A DNA stretch of 64,000 nucleotides from Streptomyces sp. NBC_00247. GTDB lineage: Bacteria > Actinomycetota > Actinomycetes > Streptomycetales > Streptomycetaceae. Below are positions 42,130 through 49,389 of this stretch, piece by piece. Numbering within the stretch: position 1 is the first letter of the stretch; each line of letters opens with the position of its first letter. Under the pieces are notes generated by a model. It saw only the letters and a list, made by a program, of their open reading frames with translations. It had not been told where the DNA came from and made no database searches. Location: positions 1,674,001 to 1,738,000 of the forward strand of contig NZ_CP108093.1 in assembly GCF_036188265.1 (NCBI RefSeq), in the 5' to 3' direction. The position numbers were made by a program, and so were the translations under genes.

Positions 42130-43722
42130 ATGGGGGGCCACGCCATGCCTGCACCTGCGCGACTCCGGGAGGACGCCGATCTCCCCACCCGGCGGCTCGC
42201 CGGTCTGGCCCTCAACCCGTCCGTGCCCGAGAGCGTCCTGCTGAGGCTGCTCGCCGCCGCCCCGTTGGCGGTACGGATGGTGCTGTGCCGGGACCGGGTG
42301 CTGCCCGACGCGGTGGTCGACGCGGTGATCGCGCACCCCGACCACCACACCCGCGGCTTCTTCGCCCGGAACCCCCATGTCGATCCGGCCCAGCGGGCCC
42401 GGCTGGTGGACGATCCCGAGTGGCTCGTCCGAGCGCACCTCGCCGAAGGGCCCGAAGTGGACTTGCTCGACCGGCCCCGACCCCTGCCCGACGAAACCGT
42501 CATCCACATGATCAGAACGTATGACGACGATCTCCAGTGGTCTCTCTACCGTCATGTGTCCGCCGGGCTGCGTGCGTCCATGCCCACCCACCCGAACGCG
42601 GAGGTCCGCCGCCGGGGGCTCGGCATGTTCGGATCAAGCTCCGCCGAGGTACGGGCCGCGATGCTGACCGACCCCGACGAGGGTGTCCGGGAGATGGCGC
42701 GGCAGCGTGCGCGCCTCGAAGACCCGGCGTGGGTGGAGAGCGCGCTCCCCGACCGACCGTGCCACGCCCGCACCGACATGCTGGTCAACAGAGCCCTCAG
42801 CGCAGCCGTGGTGGGATGCGTCCTCGCGACGCCCGTCGGCAGGCAGGACAGGGCGATGATCGCCGGCAACCCCACCCTCCCTCCCGACGCCGTGATCCTC
42901 CTGGCCGCCGATCCGGACCCGGAGATCCGGGGCCGGATCGCGCGCCGCGCCGACCTGCGGCCCACCGAGCGCCGTGCACTCGTCGCCGACCCTGACCCGG
43001 GCGTACGCAGGAAGGTGGCGCACCACGCGGACCTGGGACCGGCCGAGCGCGCCGCGCTCGCGACGGACCCCGACCCGGACGTCCGGCTGGCCGTGTCCGT
43101 CCACCCGGGGCTGAGCGAGGAGGAACGCGCCCGGATCGACTACGAAGTTCCCCCGGGCGGCGACTTCGGCCGGTGTCTTCCGGCCTGGACACCCGAGGAT
43201 CCCGAAGCCGTCCGGCCGAACGCACTCTCCGAACACCCGCTGCTGCGCCGGCGAGCGGCCAGATATCACCTGCTACCGCCGGACCTCGTCGCGCGCCTGG
43301 CCGACGACGACCTCGGTGTCCGCGTCCTGCTGGCACAGAACCATCCGGACGCCCCCGCACCACTCCTGCTGCGCAGCTTCGTCGAGTACACCGGTGCCGA
43401 GCGCGCCCACCTCACCACCCGGCCGGACTTCCCGACCGAAGGACTGGCCGCCTTCGCCGACCACGAGGAGCCCGCGGTCCGGGCCTTGGCCACACGCGAC
43501 CCCGCGACCGGGCCGGCGGTGGTGGACCGGCTCTCCCGGGACCCGGACCCTGCCGTGAGGGCCGCGGCGGCACGCCACCCGAATCTTCCGCGGCCGCGAC
43601 TGGCGGAACTCCTCGACGACGAGGAGTTGGCCCACGCCGCCGCCGCGAACCCGGCGCTGAGTCCCGACGCGGTCCGCCGGCTGGTGGACGCGATTCCGAT
43701 GACCGGGTCACCGGCCGCGTAG
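42130..43722 (+). CDS. Leucine-rich-repeat-variant (LRV/HEAT-like) repeat protein
   Basis: A protein of 530 residues built almost wholly of repeats of about 23-25 residues with the core DPDPxVRxxVAxHxxL (for example ADPDPEIRGRIARRADL, ADPDPGVRRKVAHHADL, TDPDPDVRLAVSVHPGL), the pattern of variant leucine-rich/LRV alpha-solenoids. No signal peptide. Likely a protein-protein scaffold; no catalytic motif. ATG 42130 has GGAG at 11 bases; ATG 42145 is the alternative. It stands alone on the plus strand between two minus-strand genes. Confidence 0.85.
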   Translation: MGGHAMPAPARLREDADLPTRRLAGLALNPSVPESVLLRLLAAAPLAVRMVLCRDRVLPDAVVDAVIAHPDHHTRGFFARNPHVDPAQRARLVDDPEWLVRAHLAEGPEVDLLDRPRPLPDETVIHMIRTYDDDLQWSLYRHVSAGLRASMPTHPNAEVRRRGLGMFGSSSAEVRAAMLTDPDEGVREMARQRARLEDPAWVESALPDRPCHARTDMLVNRALSAAVVGCVLATPVGRQDRAMIAGNPTLPPDAVILLAADPDPEIRGRIARRADLRPTERRALVADPDPGVRRKVAHHADLGPAERAALATDPDPDVRLAVSVHPGLSEEERARIDYEVPPGGDFGRCLPAWTPEDPEAVRPNALSEHPLLRRRAARYHLLPPDLVARLADDDLGVRVLLAQNHPDAPAPLLLRSFVEYTGAERAHLTTRPDFPTEGLAAFADHEEPAVRALATRDPATGPAVVDRLSRDPDPAVRAAAARHPNLPRPRLAELLDDEELAHAAAANPALSPDAVRRLVDAIPMTGSPAA

Positions 43723-43748
43723 CCGCCGTCGGCCCGAAGCCGCGCCGG

Positions 43749-44117
43749 TCACTCACCAAGCTTGCGCACGGCGGCGGCGAGCATGGCGTCGAGCGCCTCC
43801 TGGGAGGCCCGCAGGCCGGCGATCGCCTCGGCGACCCTGGCGGTTTCGCGTTGCAGTGCGGAGACCATGCCCCGGCAGCCGGAGGGGACGAGCCGGTCGT
43901 CCTCGGCGTGCACGCAGTGCATCAGCCCGGCGATCACCGAGGTGGGCAGGCCGCCCGCGAGGAGGTAGCGGATGCTGCGCACCGCCACGACGTCCCCGTC
44001 GTCGTAGTCGCGGTAGCCGTTCGCGAGCCGTCGCGGGCGGAGCAGGCCCTGCTCCTCGTAGTAGCGCAGCAGCCGCCTGTTCACCCCGGTCGCCTCAGCG
44101 AGGTCACCGATCCGCAT
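43749..44117 (-). CDS. MerR family transcriptional regulator
   Basis: A protein of 122 residues. N-terminal MerR helix-turn-helix (MRIGDLAEATGVNRRLLRYYEEQGLL) and wing (ANGYRDYDDGDV), then a dimerisation coiled coil to the C-terminus with two Cys (HCV, SGCRGM), the place where effectors bind in some members. Divergent from an SDR gene whose promoter has the long spacer typical of MerR-activated promoters. Its own effector is unknown. Confidence 0.92.
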   Translation of the reverse strand: MRIGDLAEATGVNRRLLRYYEEQGLLRPRRLANGYRDYDDGDVVAVRSIRYLLAGGLPTSVIAGLMHCVHAEDDRLVPSGCRGMVSALQRETARVAEAIAGLRASQEALDAMLAAAVRKLGE

Positions 44118-44164
44118 GCCCGTCCCCCTGCCGTCCGGTCGCGGGGCGCGCGCCGTCGACCGCC

Positions 44165-44196
44165 TTGACCTTCACACCGGTGTGAGGTCCTACCGT
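44165..44196 (+). promoter_or_regulatory. MerR-type promoter and operator of the SDR gene
   Basis: TTGACC (44165-44170), a 20-base spacer and TACCGT (44191-44196). The 12-bp palindrome CACACCGGTGTG (44173-44184) sits within the spacer. This is the classic MerR layout. Confidence 0.85.
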
Positions 44197-44237
44197 CCTC
44201 ATTGTCACCGCAGGCAAGGCGAGTTGGGGAGATCGGC

Positions 44238-44909
44238 ATGTCCGGAGCAGTCGTCGTCGGAGCGGGTACCGGAATCGGCGCGGCGGTCGCTCGCAGGTTC
44301 GCGCGGGAGGGTCTGCCGGTGGCGCTCCTCGCACGCGGCGAGGGAACGCTGAAGGCCGCCGCCCAGGCGATTCCGGCCGACGGCGGCCCGCTGCTCACGC
44401 TGACGGCCGACGCCACCGACGAGGAGGCGCTGCGCGCCGCCCTGGACGCGGCCGCCGACGAGTTCGGCCCGGCCGACGTGGTGGTGTACAACGCCGCGAT
44501 CATCAGGTCGGACGCACCGGGCGAACTCTCGGCCTCCGGTCAGCTCGGCGCCTGGGCCGTCAACGTGGGCGGCGCGCTCACCACCGCCGCCCACGTCGCG
44601 CCGGGCATGGCGGAGCGCGGGCGCGGCACCTTCCTCGTCACCGGCGGAATGCCCGAGCCGAAGCCCGGATGGGTCAGCCTCTCCCTCGGCAAGGCCGGGG
44701 TACGGACCCTGGTGCACCTGCTCGGCCTGGAGTACGGCTCCCGGGGCGTCCATGTCGCCTCCGTGACCGTGGACGGGCCCGTGGTGCCCGGTACCTCCTT
44801 CGACCCTGATCTGATCGCCGAACACTACTGGCGGCTGCACACCCAGCCGGAGGACCGGTGGGAGCAGGAGGTCGTGCACGGCCGGACGATCGCCGCGAAC
44901 ACCCCGTAG
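44238..44909 (+). CDS. Short-chain dehydrogenase/reductase, atypical active site
   Basis: A protein of 223 residues. N-terminal GAGTGIGAAVARRFA is the SDR cofactor loop, with LTADATDEEAL (adenine pocket Asp) and VVVYNAA (NxAG equivalent). At the catalytic spot, where Y-x-x-x-K is expected, the sequence reads WVSLSLGKAG: Lys present, Tyr absent. So a reductase with changed chemistry or a non-catalytic binding role is possible. Regulated by the divergent MerR protein through the long-spacer promoter. GGGGAG precedes ATG 44238. Confidence 0.85.
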   Translation: MSGAVVVGAGTGIGAAVARRFAREGLPVALLARGEGTLKAAAQAIPADGGPLLTLTADATDEEALRAALDAAADEFGPADVVVYNAAIIRSDAPGELSASGQLGAWAVNVGGALTTAAHVAPGMAERGRGTFLVTGGMPEPKPGWVSLSLGKAGVRTLVHLLGLEYGSRGVHVASVTVDGPVVPGTSFDPDLIAEHYWRLHTQPEDRWEQEVVHGRTIAANTP

Positions 44910-44926
44910 GAGTCGCCCCGGGGAGC

Positions 44927-44988
44927 GTACGGCCCCTGCCGCTGCCGACAGGGGCCGTACCGCTGAAGCGGTGTCCGCCGGACACCGC
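44927..44988. terminator. Double hairpin terminator between SDR and hydrolase genes
   Basis: Two perfect stems in series: 12 bp (44927-44938 with 44949-44960) and 9 bp (44968-44976 with 44980-44988), between convergent genes. Confidence 0.8.
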
Positions 44989-45002
44989 CTACGGGTGCCC
45001 CC

Positions 45003-45743
45003 TCAGCTCAGGTGCCGGGTGAGGAAGCGGGCCGCGTCCTCACCCGCCGACTGCGGGACGCCGGTGTGGCCGCCCATGCTGGCGAGCAGCGTCTTCTCCT
45101 CGGAGCCGAAGGCGTCGAAGAGGTCCAGGGCTGCCTGCCGGTCGTTCCCCTCGTCGTCCCACTGCAACAGGACGTGGAGCGGAATGGTGACCCGGCGGGC
45201 CTCCTCCTGGATGGCGCGCGGTACGAAGCTCCCGGCGAACAGGACGGCGGCCGAGACGCGCGGCTCGACCAGCGCCAGCCGGATTCCGATGGAGATCACT
45301 CCCCCCGAGTACCCGACCGGACCGTCGATGCCGGGCAGCGCGAGGAGGGCGTCGATGGCGGCCTGCCATTCGGGGACCGCCTGTTCGACCAGCGGGAGGA
45401 CGAGGGCGTCGACGGTGTCGTCGCCGACCGGTTCGCCCGCCTGGACGGCCCGGCGCATGTCCGCACGGGCCTGGTCGACGGCGGCCAGGCGGGGCCGGTC
45501 GCCGCTTCCGGGGAGTTCGACGGTGGCTGCGGCGAAGCCGTCGGCCACGGCCTGCCGGGCCCGCCCCACCAGCCGGGGGTACATCTTGCCCAGCCCGAGC
45601 GGGGGGTGGCCGAGCAGGATCAGCGGCACCGGCGCGGACCCGGATGCCGATGCGGGCGTCCACAGGATGCCGGGGATGTCGCCGAGGGTGAACTCGCGCT
45701 CAAACATGGTTTCGTCGAGGCGTCGTTCGGAAGTGAAACGCAT
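45003..45743 (-). CDS. Alpha/beta hydrolase (dienelactone hydrolase-like)
   Basis: A protein of 246 residues. The fold shows LILLGHPPLGLGK (oxyanion loop), nucleophile elbow GYSGGV, Asp region LLQWDDEGN and His in ASMGGHTGVPQ, giving a plausible Ser-Asp-His triad. The enzyme class is an esterase/hydrolase; the substrate is unknown. AAAGG lies 9 bases before ATG 45743. A 16-residue ORF with a strong ribosome site lies in its leader. Confidence 0.82.
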   Translation of the reverse strand: MRFTSERRLDETMFEREFTLGDIPGILWTPASASGSAPVPLILLGHPPLGLGKMYPRLVGRARQAVADGFAAATVELPGSGDRPRLAAVDQARADMRRAVQAGEPVGDDTVDALVLPLVEQAVPEWQAAIDALLALPGIDGPVGYSGGVISIGIRLALVEPRVSAAVLFAGSFVPRAIQEEARRVTIPLHVLLQWDDEGNDRQAALDLFDAFGSEEKTLLASMGGHTGVPQSAGEDAARFLTRHLS

Positions 45744-45787
45744 GGTCGTGCCTTTCGGGAGAGCTCGTGACGGCGCTCCCGGACGAC

Positions 45788-45838
45788 CTATCGCCCGACC
45801 GTGACCCCGGAGGAGAGCACCACAGTGAATTGGTTCAC
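45788..45838 (-). CDS. Candidate leader ORF of the alpha/beta hydrolase gene
   Basis: GTG 45838 opens MNQFTVVLSSGVTVGR, preceded by GAGGAGGTGG at 8 bases, the strongest ribosome site in this stretch. The GTGAA-N4-TTCAC inverted repeat (45825-45838) overlaps the start. It may be a translated regulatory leader; no conservation can be judged here. Confidence 0.35.
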   Translation of the reverse strand: MNQFTVVLSSGVTVGR

Positions 45839-45976
45839 GGGTACCACCTCCTCGTTCTCTCGCACGGCCTCCGGAAGGCTAGCAGCTTGGCCGCGCCCCG
45901 GGCGGCGGGGTTCGCGGGAGCGCGGGGCAACGGGGCAAACGGGGCAAACGAGTCGGTCCGGCGGTGACGAGCCGCG

Positions 45977-46537
45977 TCAACGGCTCGCCAGCCAGTCGCC
46001 GTACCAGGCGCGAAAACCGGAACTCGCCGGCGTGAAGCCGCCCCAGTCCGGATCGATGCGCCAGATCTCCCCCGCGTACGGGCCGTTGAGGATCAGCCGG
46101 AGGAACATCGCGCAGCCCTCCTCGGCCAGCACGAGCGTGCCGGGTGTCAGCTCTTCGAGCCCCGGTGACCCGATCCGGCCGGGCAGCGGTCCGGTGAGCG
46201 GGAACGGCGCGGAGAGCCGGCCCGGCCTCCGGTCTTCCGCCCACTCGTCGTCCACGGCCCGGTCCCCGTCCTCGGCCGCCTCGGCGCCGAGGGAGACCAA
46301 CGGCATCAGCCCATGCCCCGGCCCGGCCGGACCGTCGCCGACCTCGGCGACGAAGGAGCGGTACTCCACCGGCAGGGCGATCCCGTGGAACGCCTCGAAC
46401 GCCCGGATCTCGGTCTCCGGCAGCCGGGGTTCCAGCGCGTACCGGTGCGTACGTGCCCCGAAACGAGCGAACCCCGGGTCCGCTGCGGCCATCTCCCGAA
46501 TCCGCGCGCGGACCCCGTCCCCGTCCCAGTTCTCCAC
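45977..46537 (-). CDS. SMI1/KNR4 (SUKH) family immunity protein
   Basis: A protein of 186 residues with the SUKH-1 core: IRAFEAFHGIALPVEYRSFVAEVGDGPAGPGHGLMPL and, later, LILNGPYAGEIWRIDPDWGGF. SUKH proteins are the commonest immunity proteins of bacterial polymorphic nuclease toxins. It starts 67 bases after the end of a PD-(D/E)XK toxin gene on the same strand, so it most likely neutralises that toxin. GTG 46537 is chosen since upstream residues are low-complexity Arg-rich and unlike the family. Confidence 0.88.
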   Translation of the reverse strand: MENWDGDGVRARIREMAAADPGFARFGARTHRYALEPRLPETEIRAFEAFHGIALPVEYRSFVAEVGDGPAGPGHGLMPLVSLGAEAAEDGDRAVDDEWAEDRRPGRLSAPFPLTGPLPGRIGSPGLEELTPGTLVLAEEGCAMFLRLILNGPYAGEIWRIDPDWGGFTPASSGFRAWYGDWLASR

Positions 46538-46604
46538 CCGGCGACCGTAGCAACGAGACCGACAGGATCTACTGGCTGCCCCACTGCTCCGCGCCGGACG
46601 GCCT

Positions 46605-49085
46605 TCAGTCGAACGCGCCCGGCTTCCGCGCGCTGTCGATCGGCTTCTGCGCGGTGTGCACCACCTTGACCGGCAGTCCCTCCTCGCGGAAGGCGGCACG
46701 GGCCGCCTTGGCCACGTCCGGATCGGAGAAGTGCCATTCGACGGCGCGTCCTCCGGACGCCTCCACCTGGGCGCGCGCCTCCGCGAGGAACTTCTCCTTG
46801 CCGGAGGCGGTGAGGGCCGCCTTGCCCGGCTGGGCGAGGTAGCTGGTGTAGCCGTTCTTCGCCTCCAGGAACGTCTGCCTGCCGGAGTCCCAGCCGTCGT
46901 ACTCGACCGCCGGCTTGCCCTCCTTGGTGCTGGGCACGACGTACTCCCGACCTCGGACCGTGCCCGTGACCTGCTCCTGGTAGCGGAGCCAGGACTCGTT
47001 GGTCCAGTTGGGCTGGGGGTTGCGGTCGCGGCTCGCCCAGTAGCCGTCGCCGAGGTCCGCGGAGCCGAGCTCGGGGTCGTTCAAGTCCTTCGCCCAGGGG
47101 GCCGGTTCGTAGTTGCGGGGGTCCGAGGTGTCCCCGTGGCGGGGCTCCGGGTACTGCTTCAGGTCCTCGGCCGCCTTACGGGCCCGCTCGGGCTCCTCCA
47201 GCCGCTTCTTCTCCAGCGCGGCGGCACGGGCGTCGGCGCGGGCCTTCTCCGCGGCCTCCTTCGCTGCCGTGTCGCAGCCGCCCTCCGCGAGGACGATCCG
47301 GCCCGCCGGGCCCGAGGCGAGAACGGCCGTGCCCGACCCGGCGACCCCTCCTCCACCCGGGCGGGTGCCGCCCGGGGCCCCGCCGCCCGGCCCCGTGCGG
47401 ACGAGCGGGCCCGAGGCGATGACACAGCCGGTCTTGCGTGCCGCGTCCTCGGCCTTGTCGGCGGCCTCGTCGGCCTCCTTCGCCGCCTTGCTCAGCCCTT
47501 CCAGGTCACCCGCCTCGGCTGCCTTGGCCGCCCGGCGGGCCGCCGCGCCCGCGTCCCCGGCCGCCTCGGCCACCTCTTCGGCGGCCTTGCCGATCTTGCC
47601 GAGTTCGCCGACCTTTCCGGCGACCTTGCCGACGTCGTAGCCCGGGATGAAGAGCGAGCCGACGTTCCACAGCACGTCGGTGACGGCGCGGGTCCTCTCG
47701 CCGTTGTTCCACCGGTCGCGCACCTCGTCGCCGACGAACACGGTGTCGCCGACGCTGACGACGGTGTTGACCGATGCCTTGCCCCAGTCGAAGACCGCGC
47801 CGAGGTAGTCGCCGTCGCTCCACTTGCCCGAGGCGTCCTTGGAGTCCCGCATCCAGTCGCTGCCGAGCTGCTTGCCGTAGTCGGCGATGCCGGACCAGGT
47901 CTCCGGCTTGACGAGGCTGACGATGCCGGTGAGGTCGCCCCAGACACCGTCGACCGCGACGCCCTTGACCACCTGGGTCGTCTGGTCCCAGGCGCAGCCG
48001 AAGAATCCCCAGCCGCCGCAGTCCTTCTCTTCCTTCTTCTCACCGCCCCCTTCGCCGCCCTCGTCGCCGGAGGGATCGGTGACGGACGCCGGTGTGTCGT
48101 AGGCGGCTTCCGGCTCCTCGCTCGTCTCGGGGTACGTGTCCGGGCCGGCGGAAGTTCCGCCGGAGACACCGCCGGAAGTGCCGCCGGTGGAAGTGCCGCC
48201 GGTGGAACCGGACGTGGTCCCGCCGGTGGCCCCCGAAGCGGACCCGCCGGCCGCCGATCCCTCCGTGGAAGAGCCCCCGGTCGCGGTGCCTCCGGTCGTC
48301 GTGGAGCCGCCGTCCGGTCCGGTGCCGCCGGTGGTCGTCGACGAGCCCTCGCCGGAGGAGCCCGTACCCGAACTGCCGCCGGTCGCACCGCCCGTACCCG
48401 ATTCGCCGCCCGTACTGCCGCCCGCTTCCACCGAACCGCTGCCGGAGGCCGGGCAGGAGGAGCCGGTGAGCGAGCAGATCGCGGACTGGAGACCCTCGGT
48501 GATCCGGCCGCCCAGCCCGCCGGCCGTGAGCGCCCCGACGAGCGCGACGACGATGAGGACCAGGCCCAGGTACTCCAGCGCCGTCTGACCCCGGTCGCGG
48601 CGCCAGGTGATCATGTGCGGGAGCGAGAACTCCGGCTTCGCCGCCCGGCGTCCGGGCGGCAGCAGGAACCACTCCCGGCTGCGGCGCCGGAAGAGGAGGA
48701 CGAGCACCGCCACGGGTACGGCGAGTTGGGTCAGACCGTGCGCCGAACCGTCGGCGAGGTTGGAGACGCCTCCGGCCGCCAGCCAGAGCTGGAGGGCGAT
48801 CAGCGCCCACCTGAGGCCGTTGCCACCCTCGTGCAGCCGGCGCGAGAGCCACCAGGCGAGCGCTCCGGGCAGGGCCGCCCAGGCGGCGACGCCGAGGAGC
48901 CGACCGCCCACCGCGTCCACCGCGAAGGCGGAGCCGAACAGGCCGACGGCGCCCACCGCGGTCGCGGCGGCCAGCACCATGAGGAGAATCTGCGCCAGGG
49001 CCAGCGCGCGCGGCAACGGCTGTCTGCCACCGGGCGCCGGAGCCCCTGCGGCCCCGCCCACGGGTATCCCACCGACTGCCGACAT
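46605..49085 (-). CDS. Polymorphic toxin with pilin-like N-terminal signal and PD-(D/E)XK nuclease C-terminus
   Basis: A protein of 826 residues. N-terminal 135: four TM helices. Residues 163-190: RDRGQTALEYLGL then a hydrophobic helix, a Flp/class III pilin-type signal (cleavage expected near Gly166, Glu171 at +5). Then a Ser/Thr/Gly-rich linker (about 205-310), a pretoxin region (about 330-560, CGGWGFFGCAWDQTTQVVKG), a helical Ala/Glu part, and a C-terminal restriction-endonuclease-fold toxin (about 690-826) with VEYDGWD (Asp 730) and LEAKNGY (Glu 741, Lys 743), fitting Tox-REase-5. The next gene is a SUKH immunity protein. Likely a surface-displayed or exported DNase used against other cells; ATG 49085 has a weak ribosome site. 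Confidence 0.85.
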   Translation of the reverse strand: MSAVGGIPVGGAAGAPAPGGRQPLPRALALAQILLMVLAAATAVGAVGLFGSAFAVDAVGGRLLGVAAWAALPGALAWWLSRRLHEGGNGLRWALIALQLWLAAGGVSNLADGSAHGLTQLAVPVAVLVLLFRRRSREWFLLPPGRRAAKPEFSLPHMITWRRDRGQTALEYLGLVLIVVALVGALTAGGLGGRITEGLQSAICSLTGSSCPASGSGSVEAGGSTGGESGTGGATGGSSGTGSSGEGSSTTTGGTGPDGGSTTTGGTATGGSSTEGSAAGGSASGATGGTTSGSTGGTSTGGTSGGVSGGTSAGPDTYPETSEEPEAAYDTPASVTDPSGDEGGEGGGEKKEEKDCGGWGFFGCAWDQTTQVVKGVAVDGVWGDLTGIVSLVKPETWSGIADYGKQLGSDWMRDSKDASGKWSDGDYLGAVFDWGKASVNTVVSVGDTVFVGDEVRDRWNNGERTRAVTDVLWNVGSLFIPGYDVGKVAGKVGELGKIGKAAEEVAEAAGDAGAAARRAAKAAEAGDLEGLSKAAKEADEAADKAEDAARKTGCVIASGPLVRTGPGGGAPGGTRPGGGGVAGSGTAVLASGPAGRIVLAEGGCDTAAKEAAEKARADARAAALEKKRLEEPERARKAAEDLKQYPEPRHGDTSDPRNYEPAPWAKDLNDPELGSADLGDGYWASRDRNPQPNWTNESWLRYQEQVTGTVRGREYVVPSTKEGKPAVEYDGWDSGRQTFLEAKNGYTSYLAQPGKAALTASGKEKFLAEARAQVEASGGRAVEWHFSDPDVAKAARAAFREEGLPVKVVHTAQKPIDSARKPGAFD

Positions 49086-49241
49086 GCTGACCCCAACCCC
49101 CGGTGCCCGTACGCGACACGACTGCCGCACACGCTAAGGGCGGCCGGCCGTCCGAGTCGTGGGCCCCAGGGCCCAACTCCAGGCCCATACCGGACTATTC
49201 AGCCGACCGGGCGGAACGGGCGAGGCGCCCGTTACACGTCG

Positions 49242-49268
49242 CGAACAGCGGGAACAGCGCGAACAGCG
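49242..49268. repeat. Three 9-bp tandem repeats
   Basis: CGAACAGCG, GGAACAGCG, CGAACAGCG in a row, between the serA terminator and the toxin gene, about 160 bases upstream of its start. Confidence 0.85.
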
Positions 49269-49271
49269 AAA

Positions 49272-49315
49272 CACCCGGGGCCCGTACGTCTCACAAGACG
49301 TACGGGCCCCGGGTG
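49272..49315 (-). terminator. Strong terminator after serA
   Basis: A 20-bp perfect stem (49272-49291 with 49296-49315) with a 4-base loop, 75 bases past the serA stop. It insulates the toxin gene from serA read-through. Confidence 0.9.
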
Positions 49316-49320
49316 CGAAG

Positions 49321-49368
49321 GTCACGGCGTGCGCGGGTCACGGCGTGCGAAGGCCACGGCGCGCCGAG
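49321..49368. repeat. Three imperfect 16-bp tandem repeats after serA
   Basis: Units start at 49321, 49337 and 49353; the first two differ at 2 bases (GTCACGGCGTGCGCGG against GTCACGGCGTGCGAAG) and the third is more diverged. Confidence 0.8.
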
Positions 49369-49389
49369 GCACGCGGTGCGGGAAACGGT

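Noticed and set aside
42130..43722. Phycobilisome-lyase-type HEAT protein with enzymatic role
   Set aside because: Repeat pattern fits LRV better and no pigment or lyase gene is near.
45801..46550. A 249-codon plus-strand frame over the SUKH gene
   Set aside because: Ser/Pro/Arg-rich, no motif; antisense to a clear SMI1/KNR4 domain.
49242..49368. CRISPR-like array
   Set aside because: Units are 9 and 16 bp, directly abutting with no spacers, and no cas gene is present.
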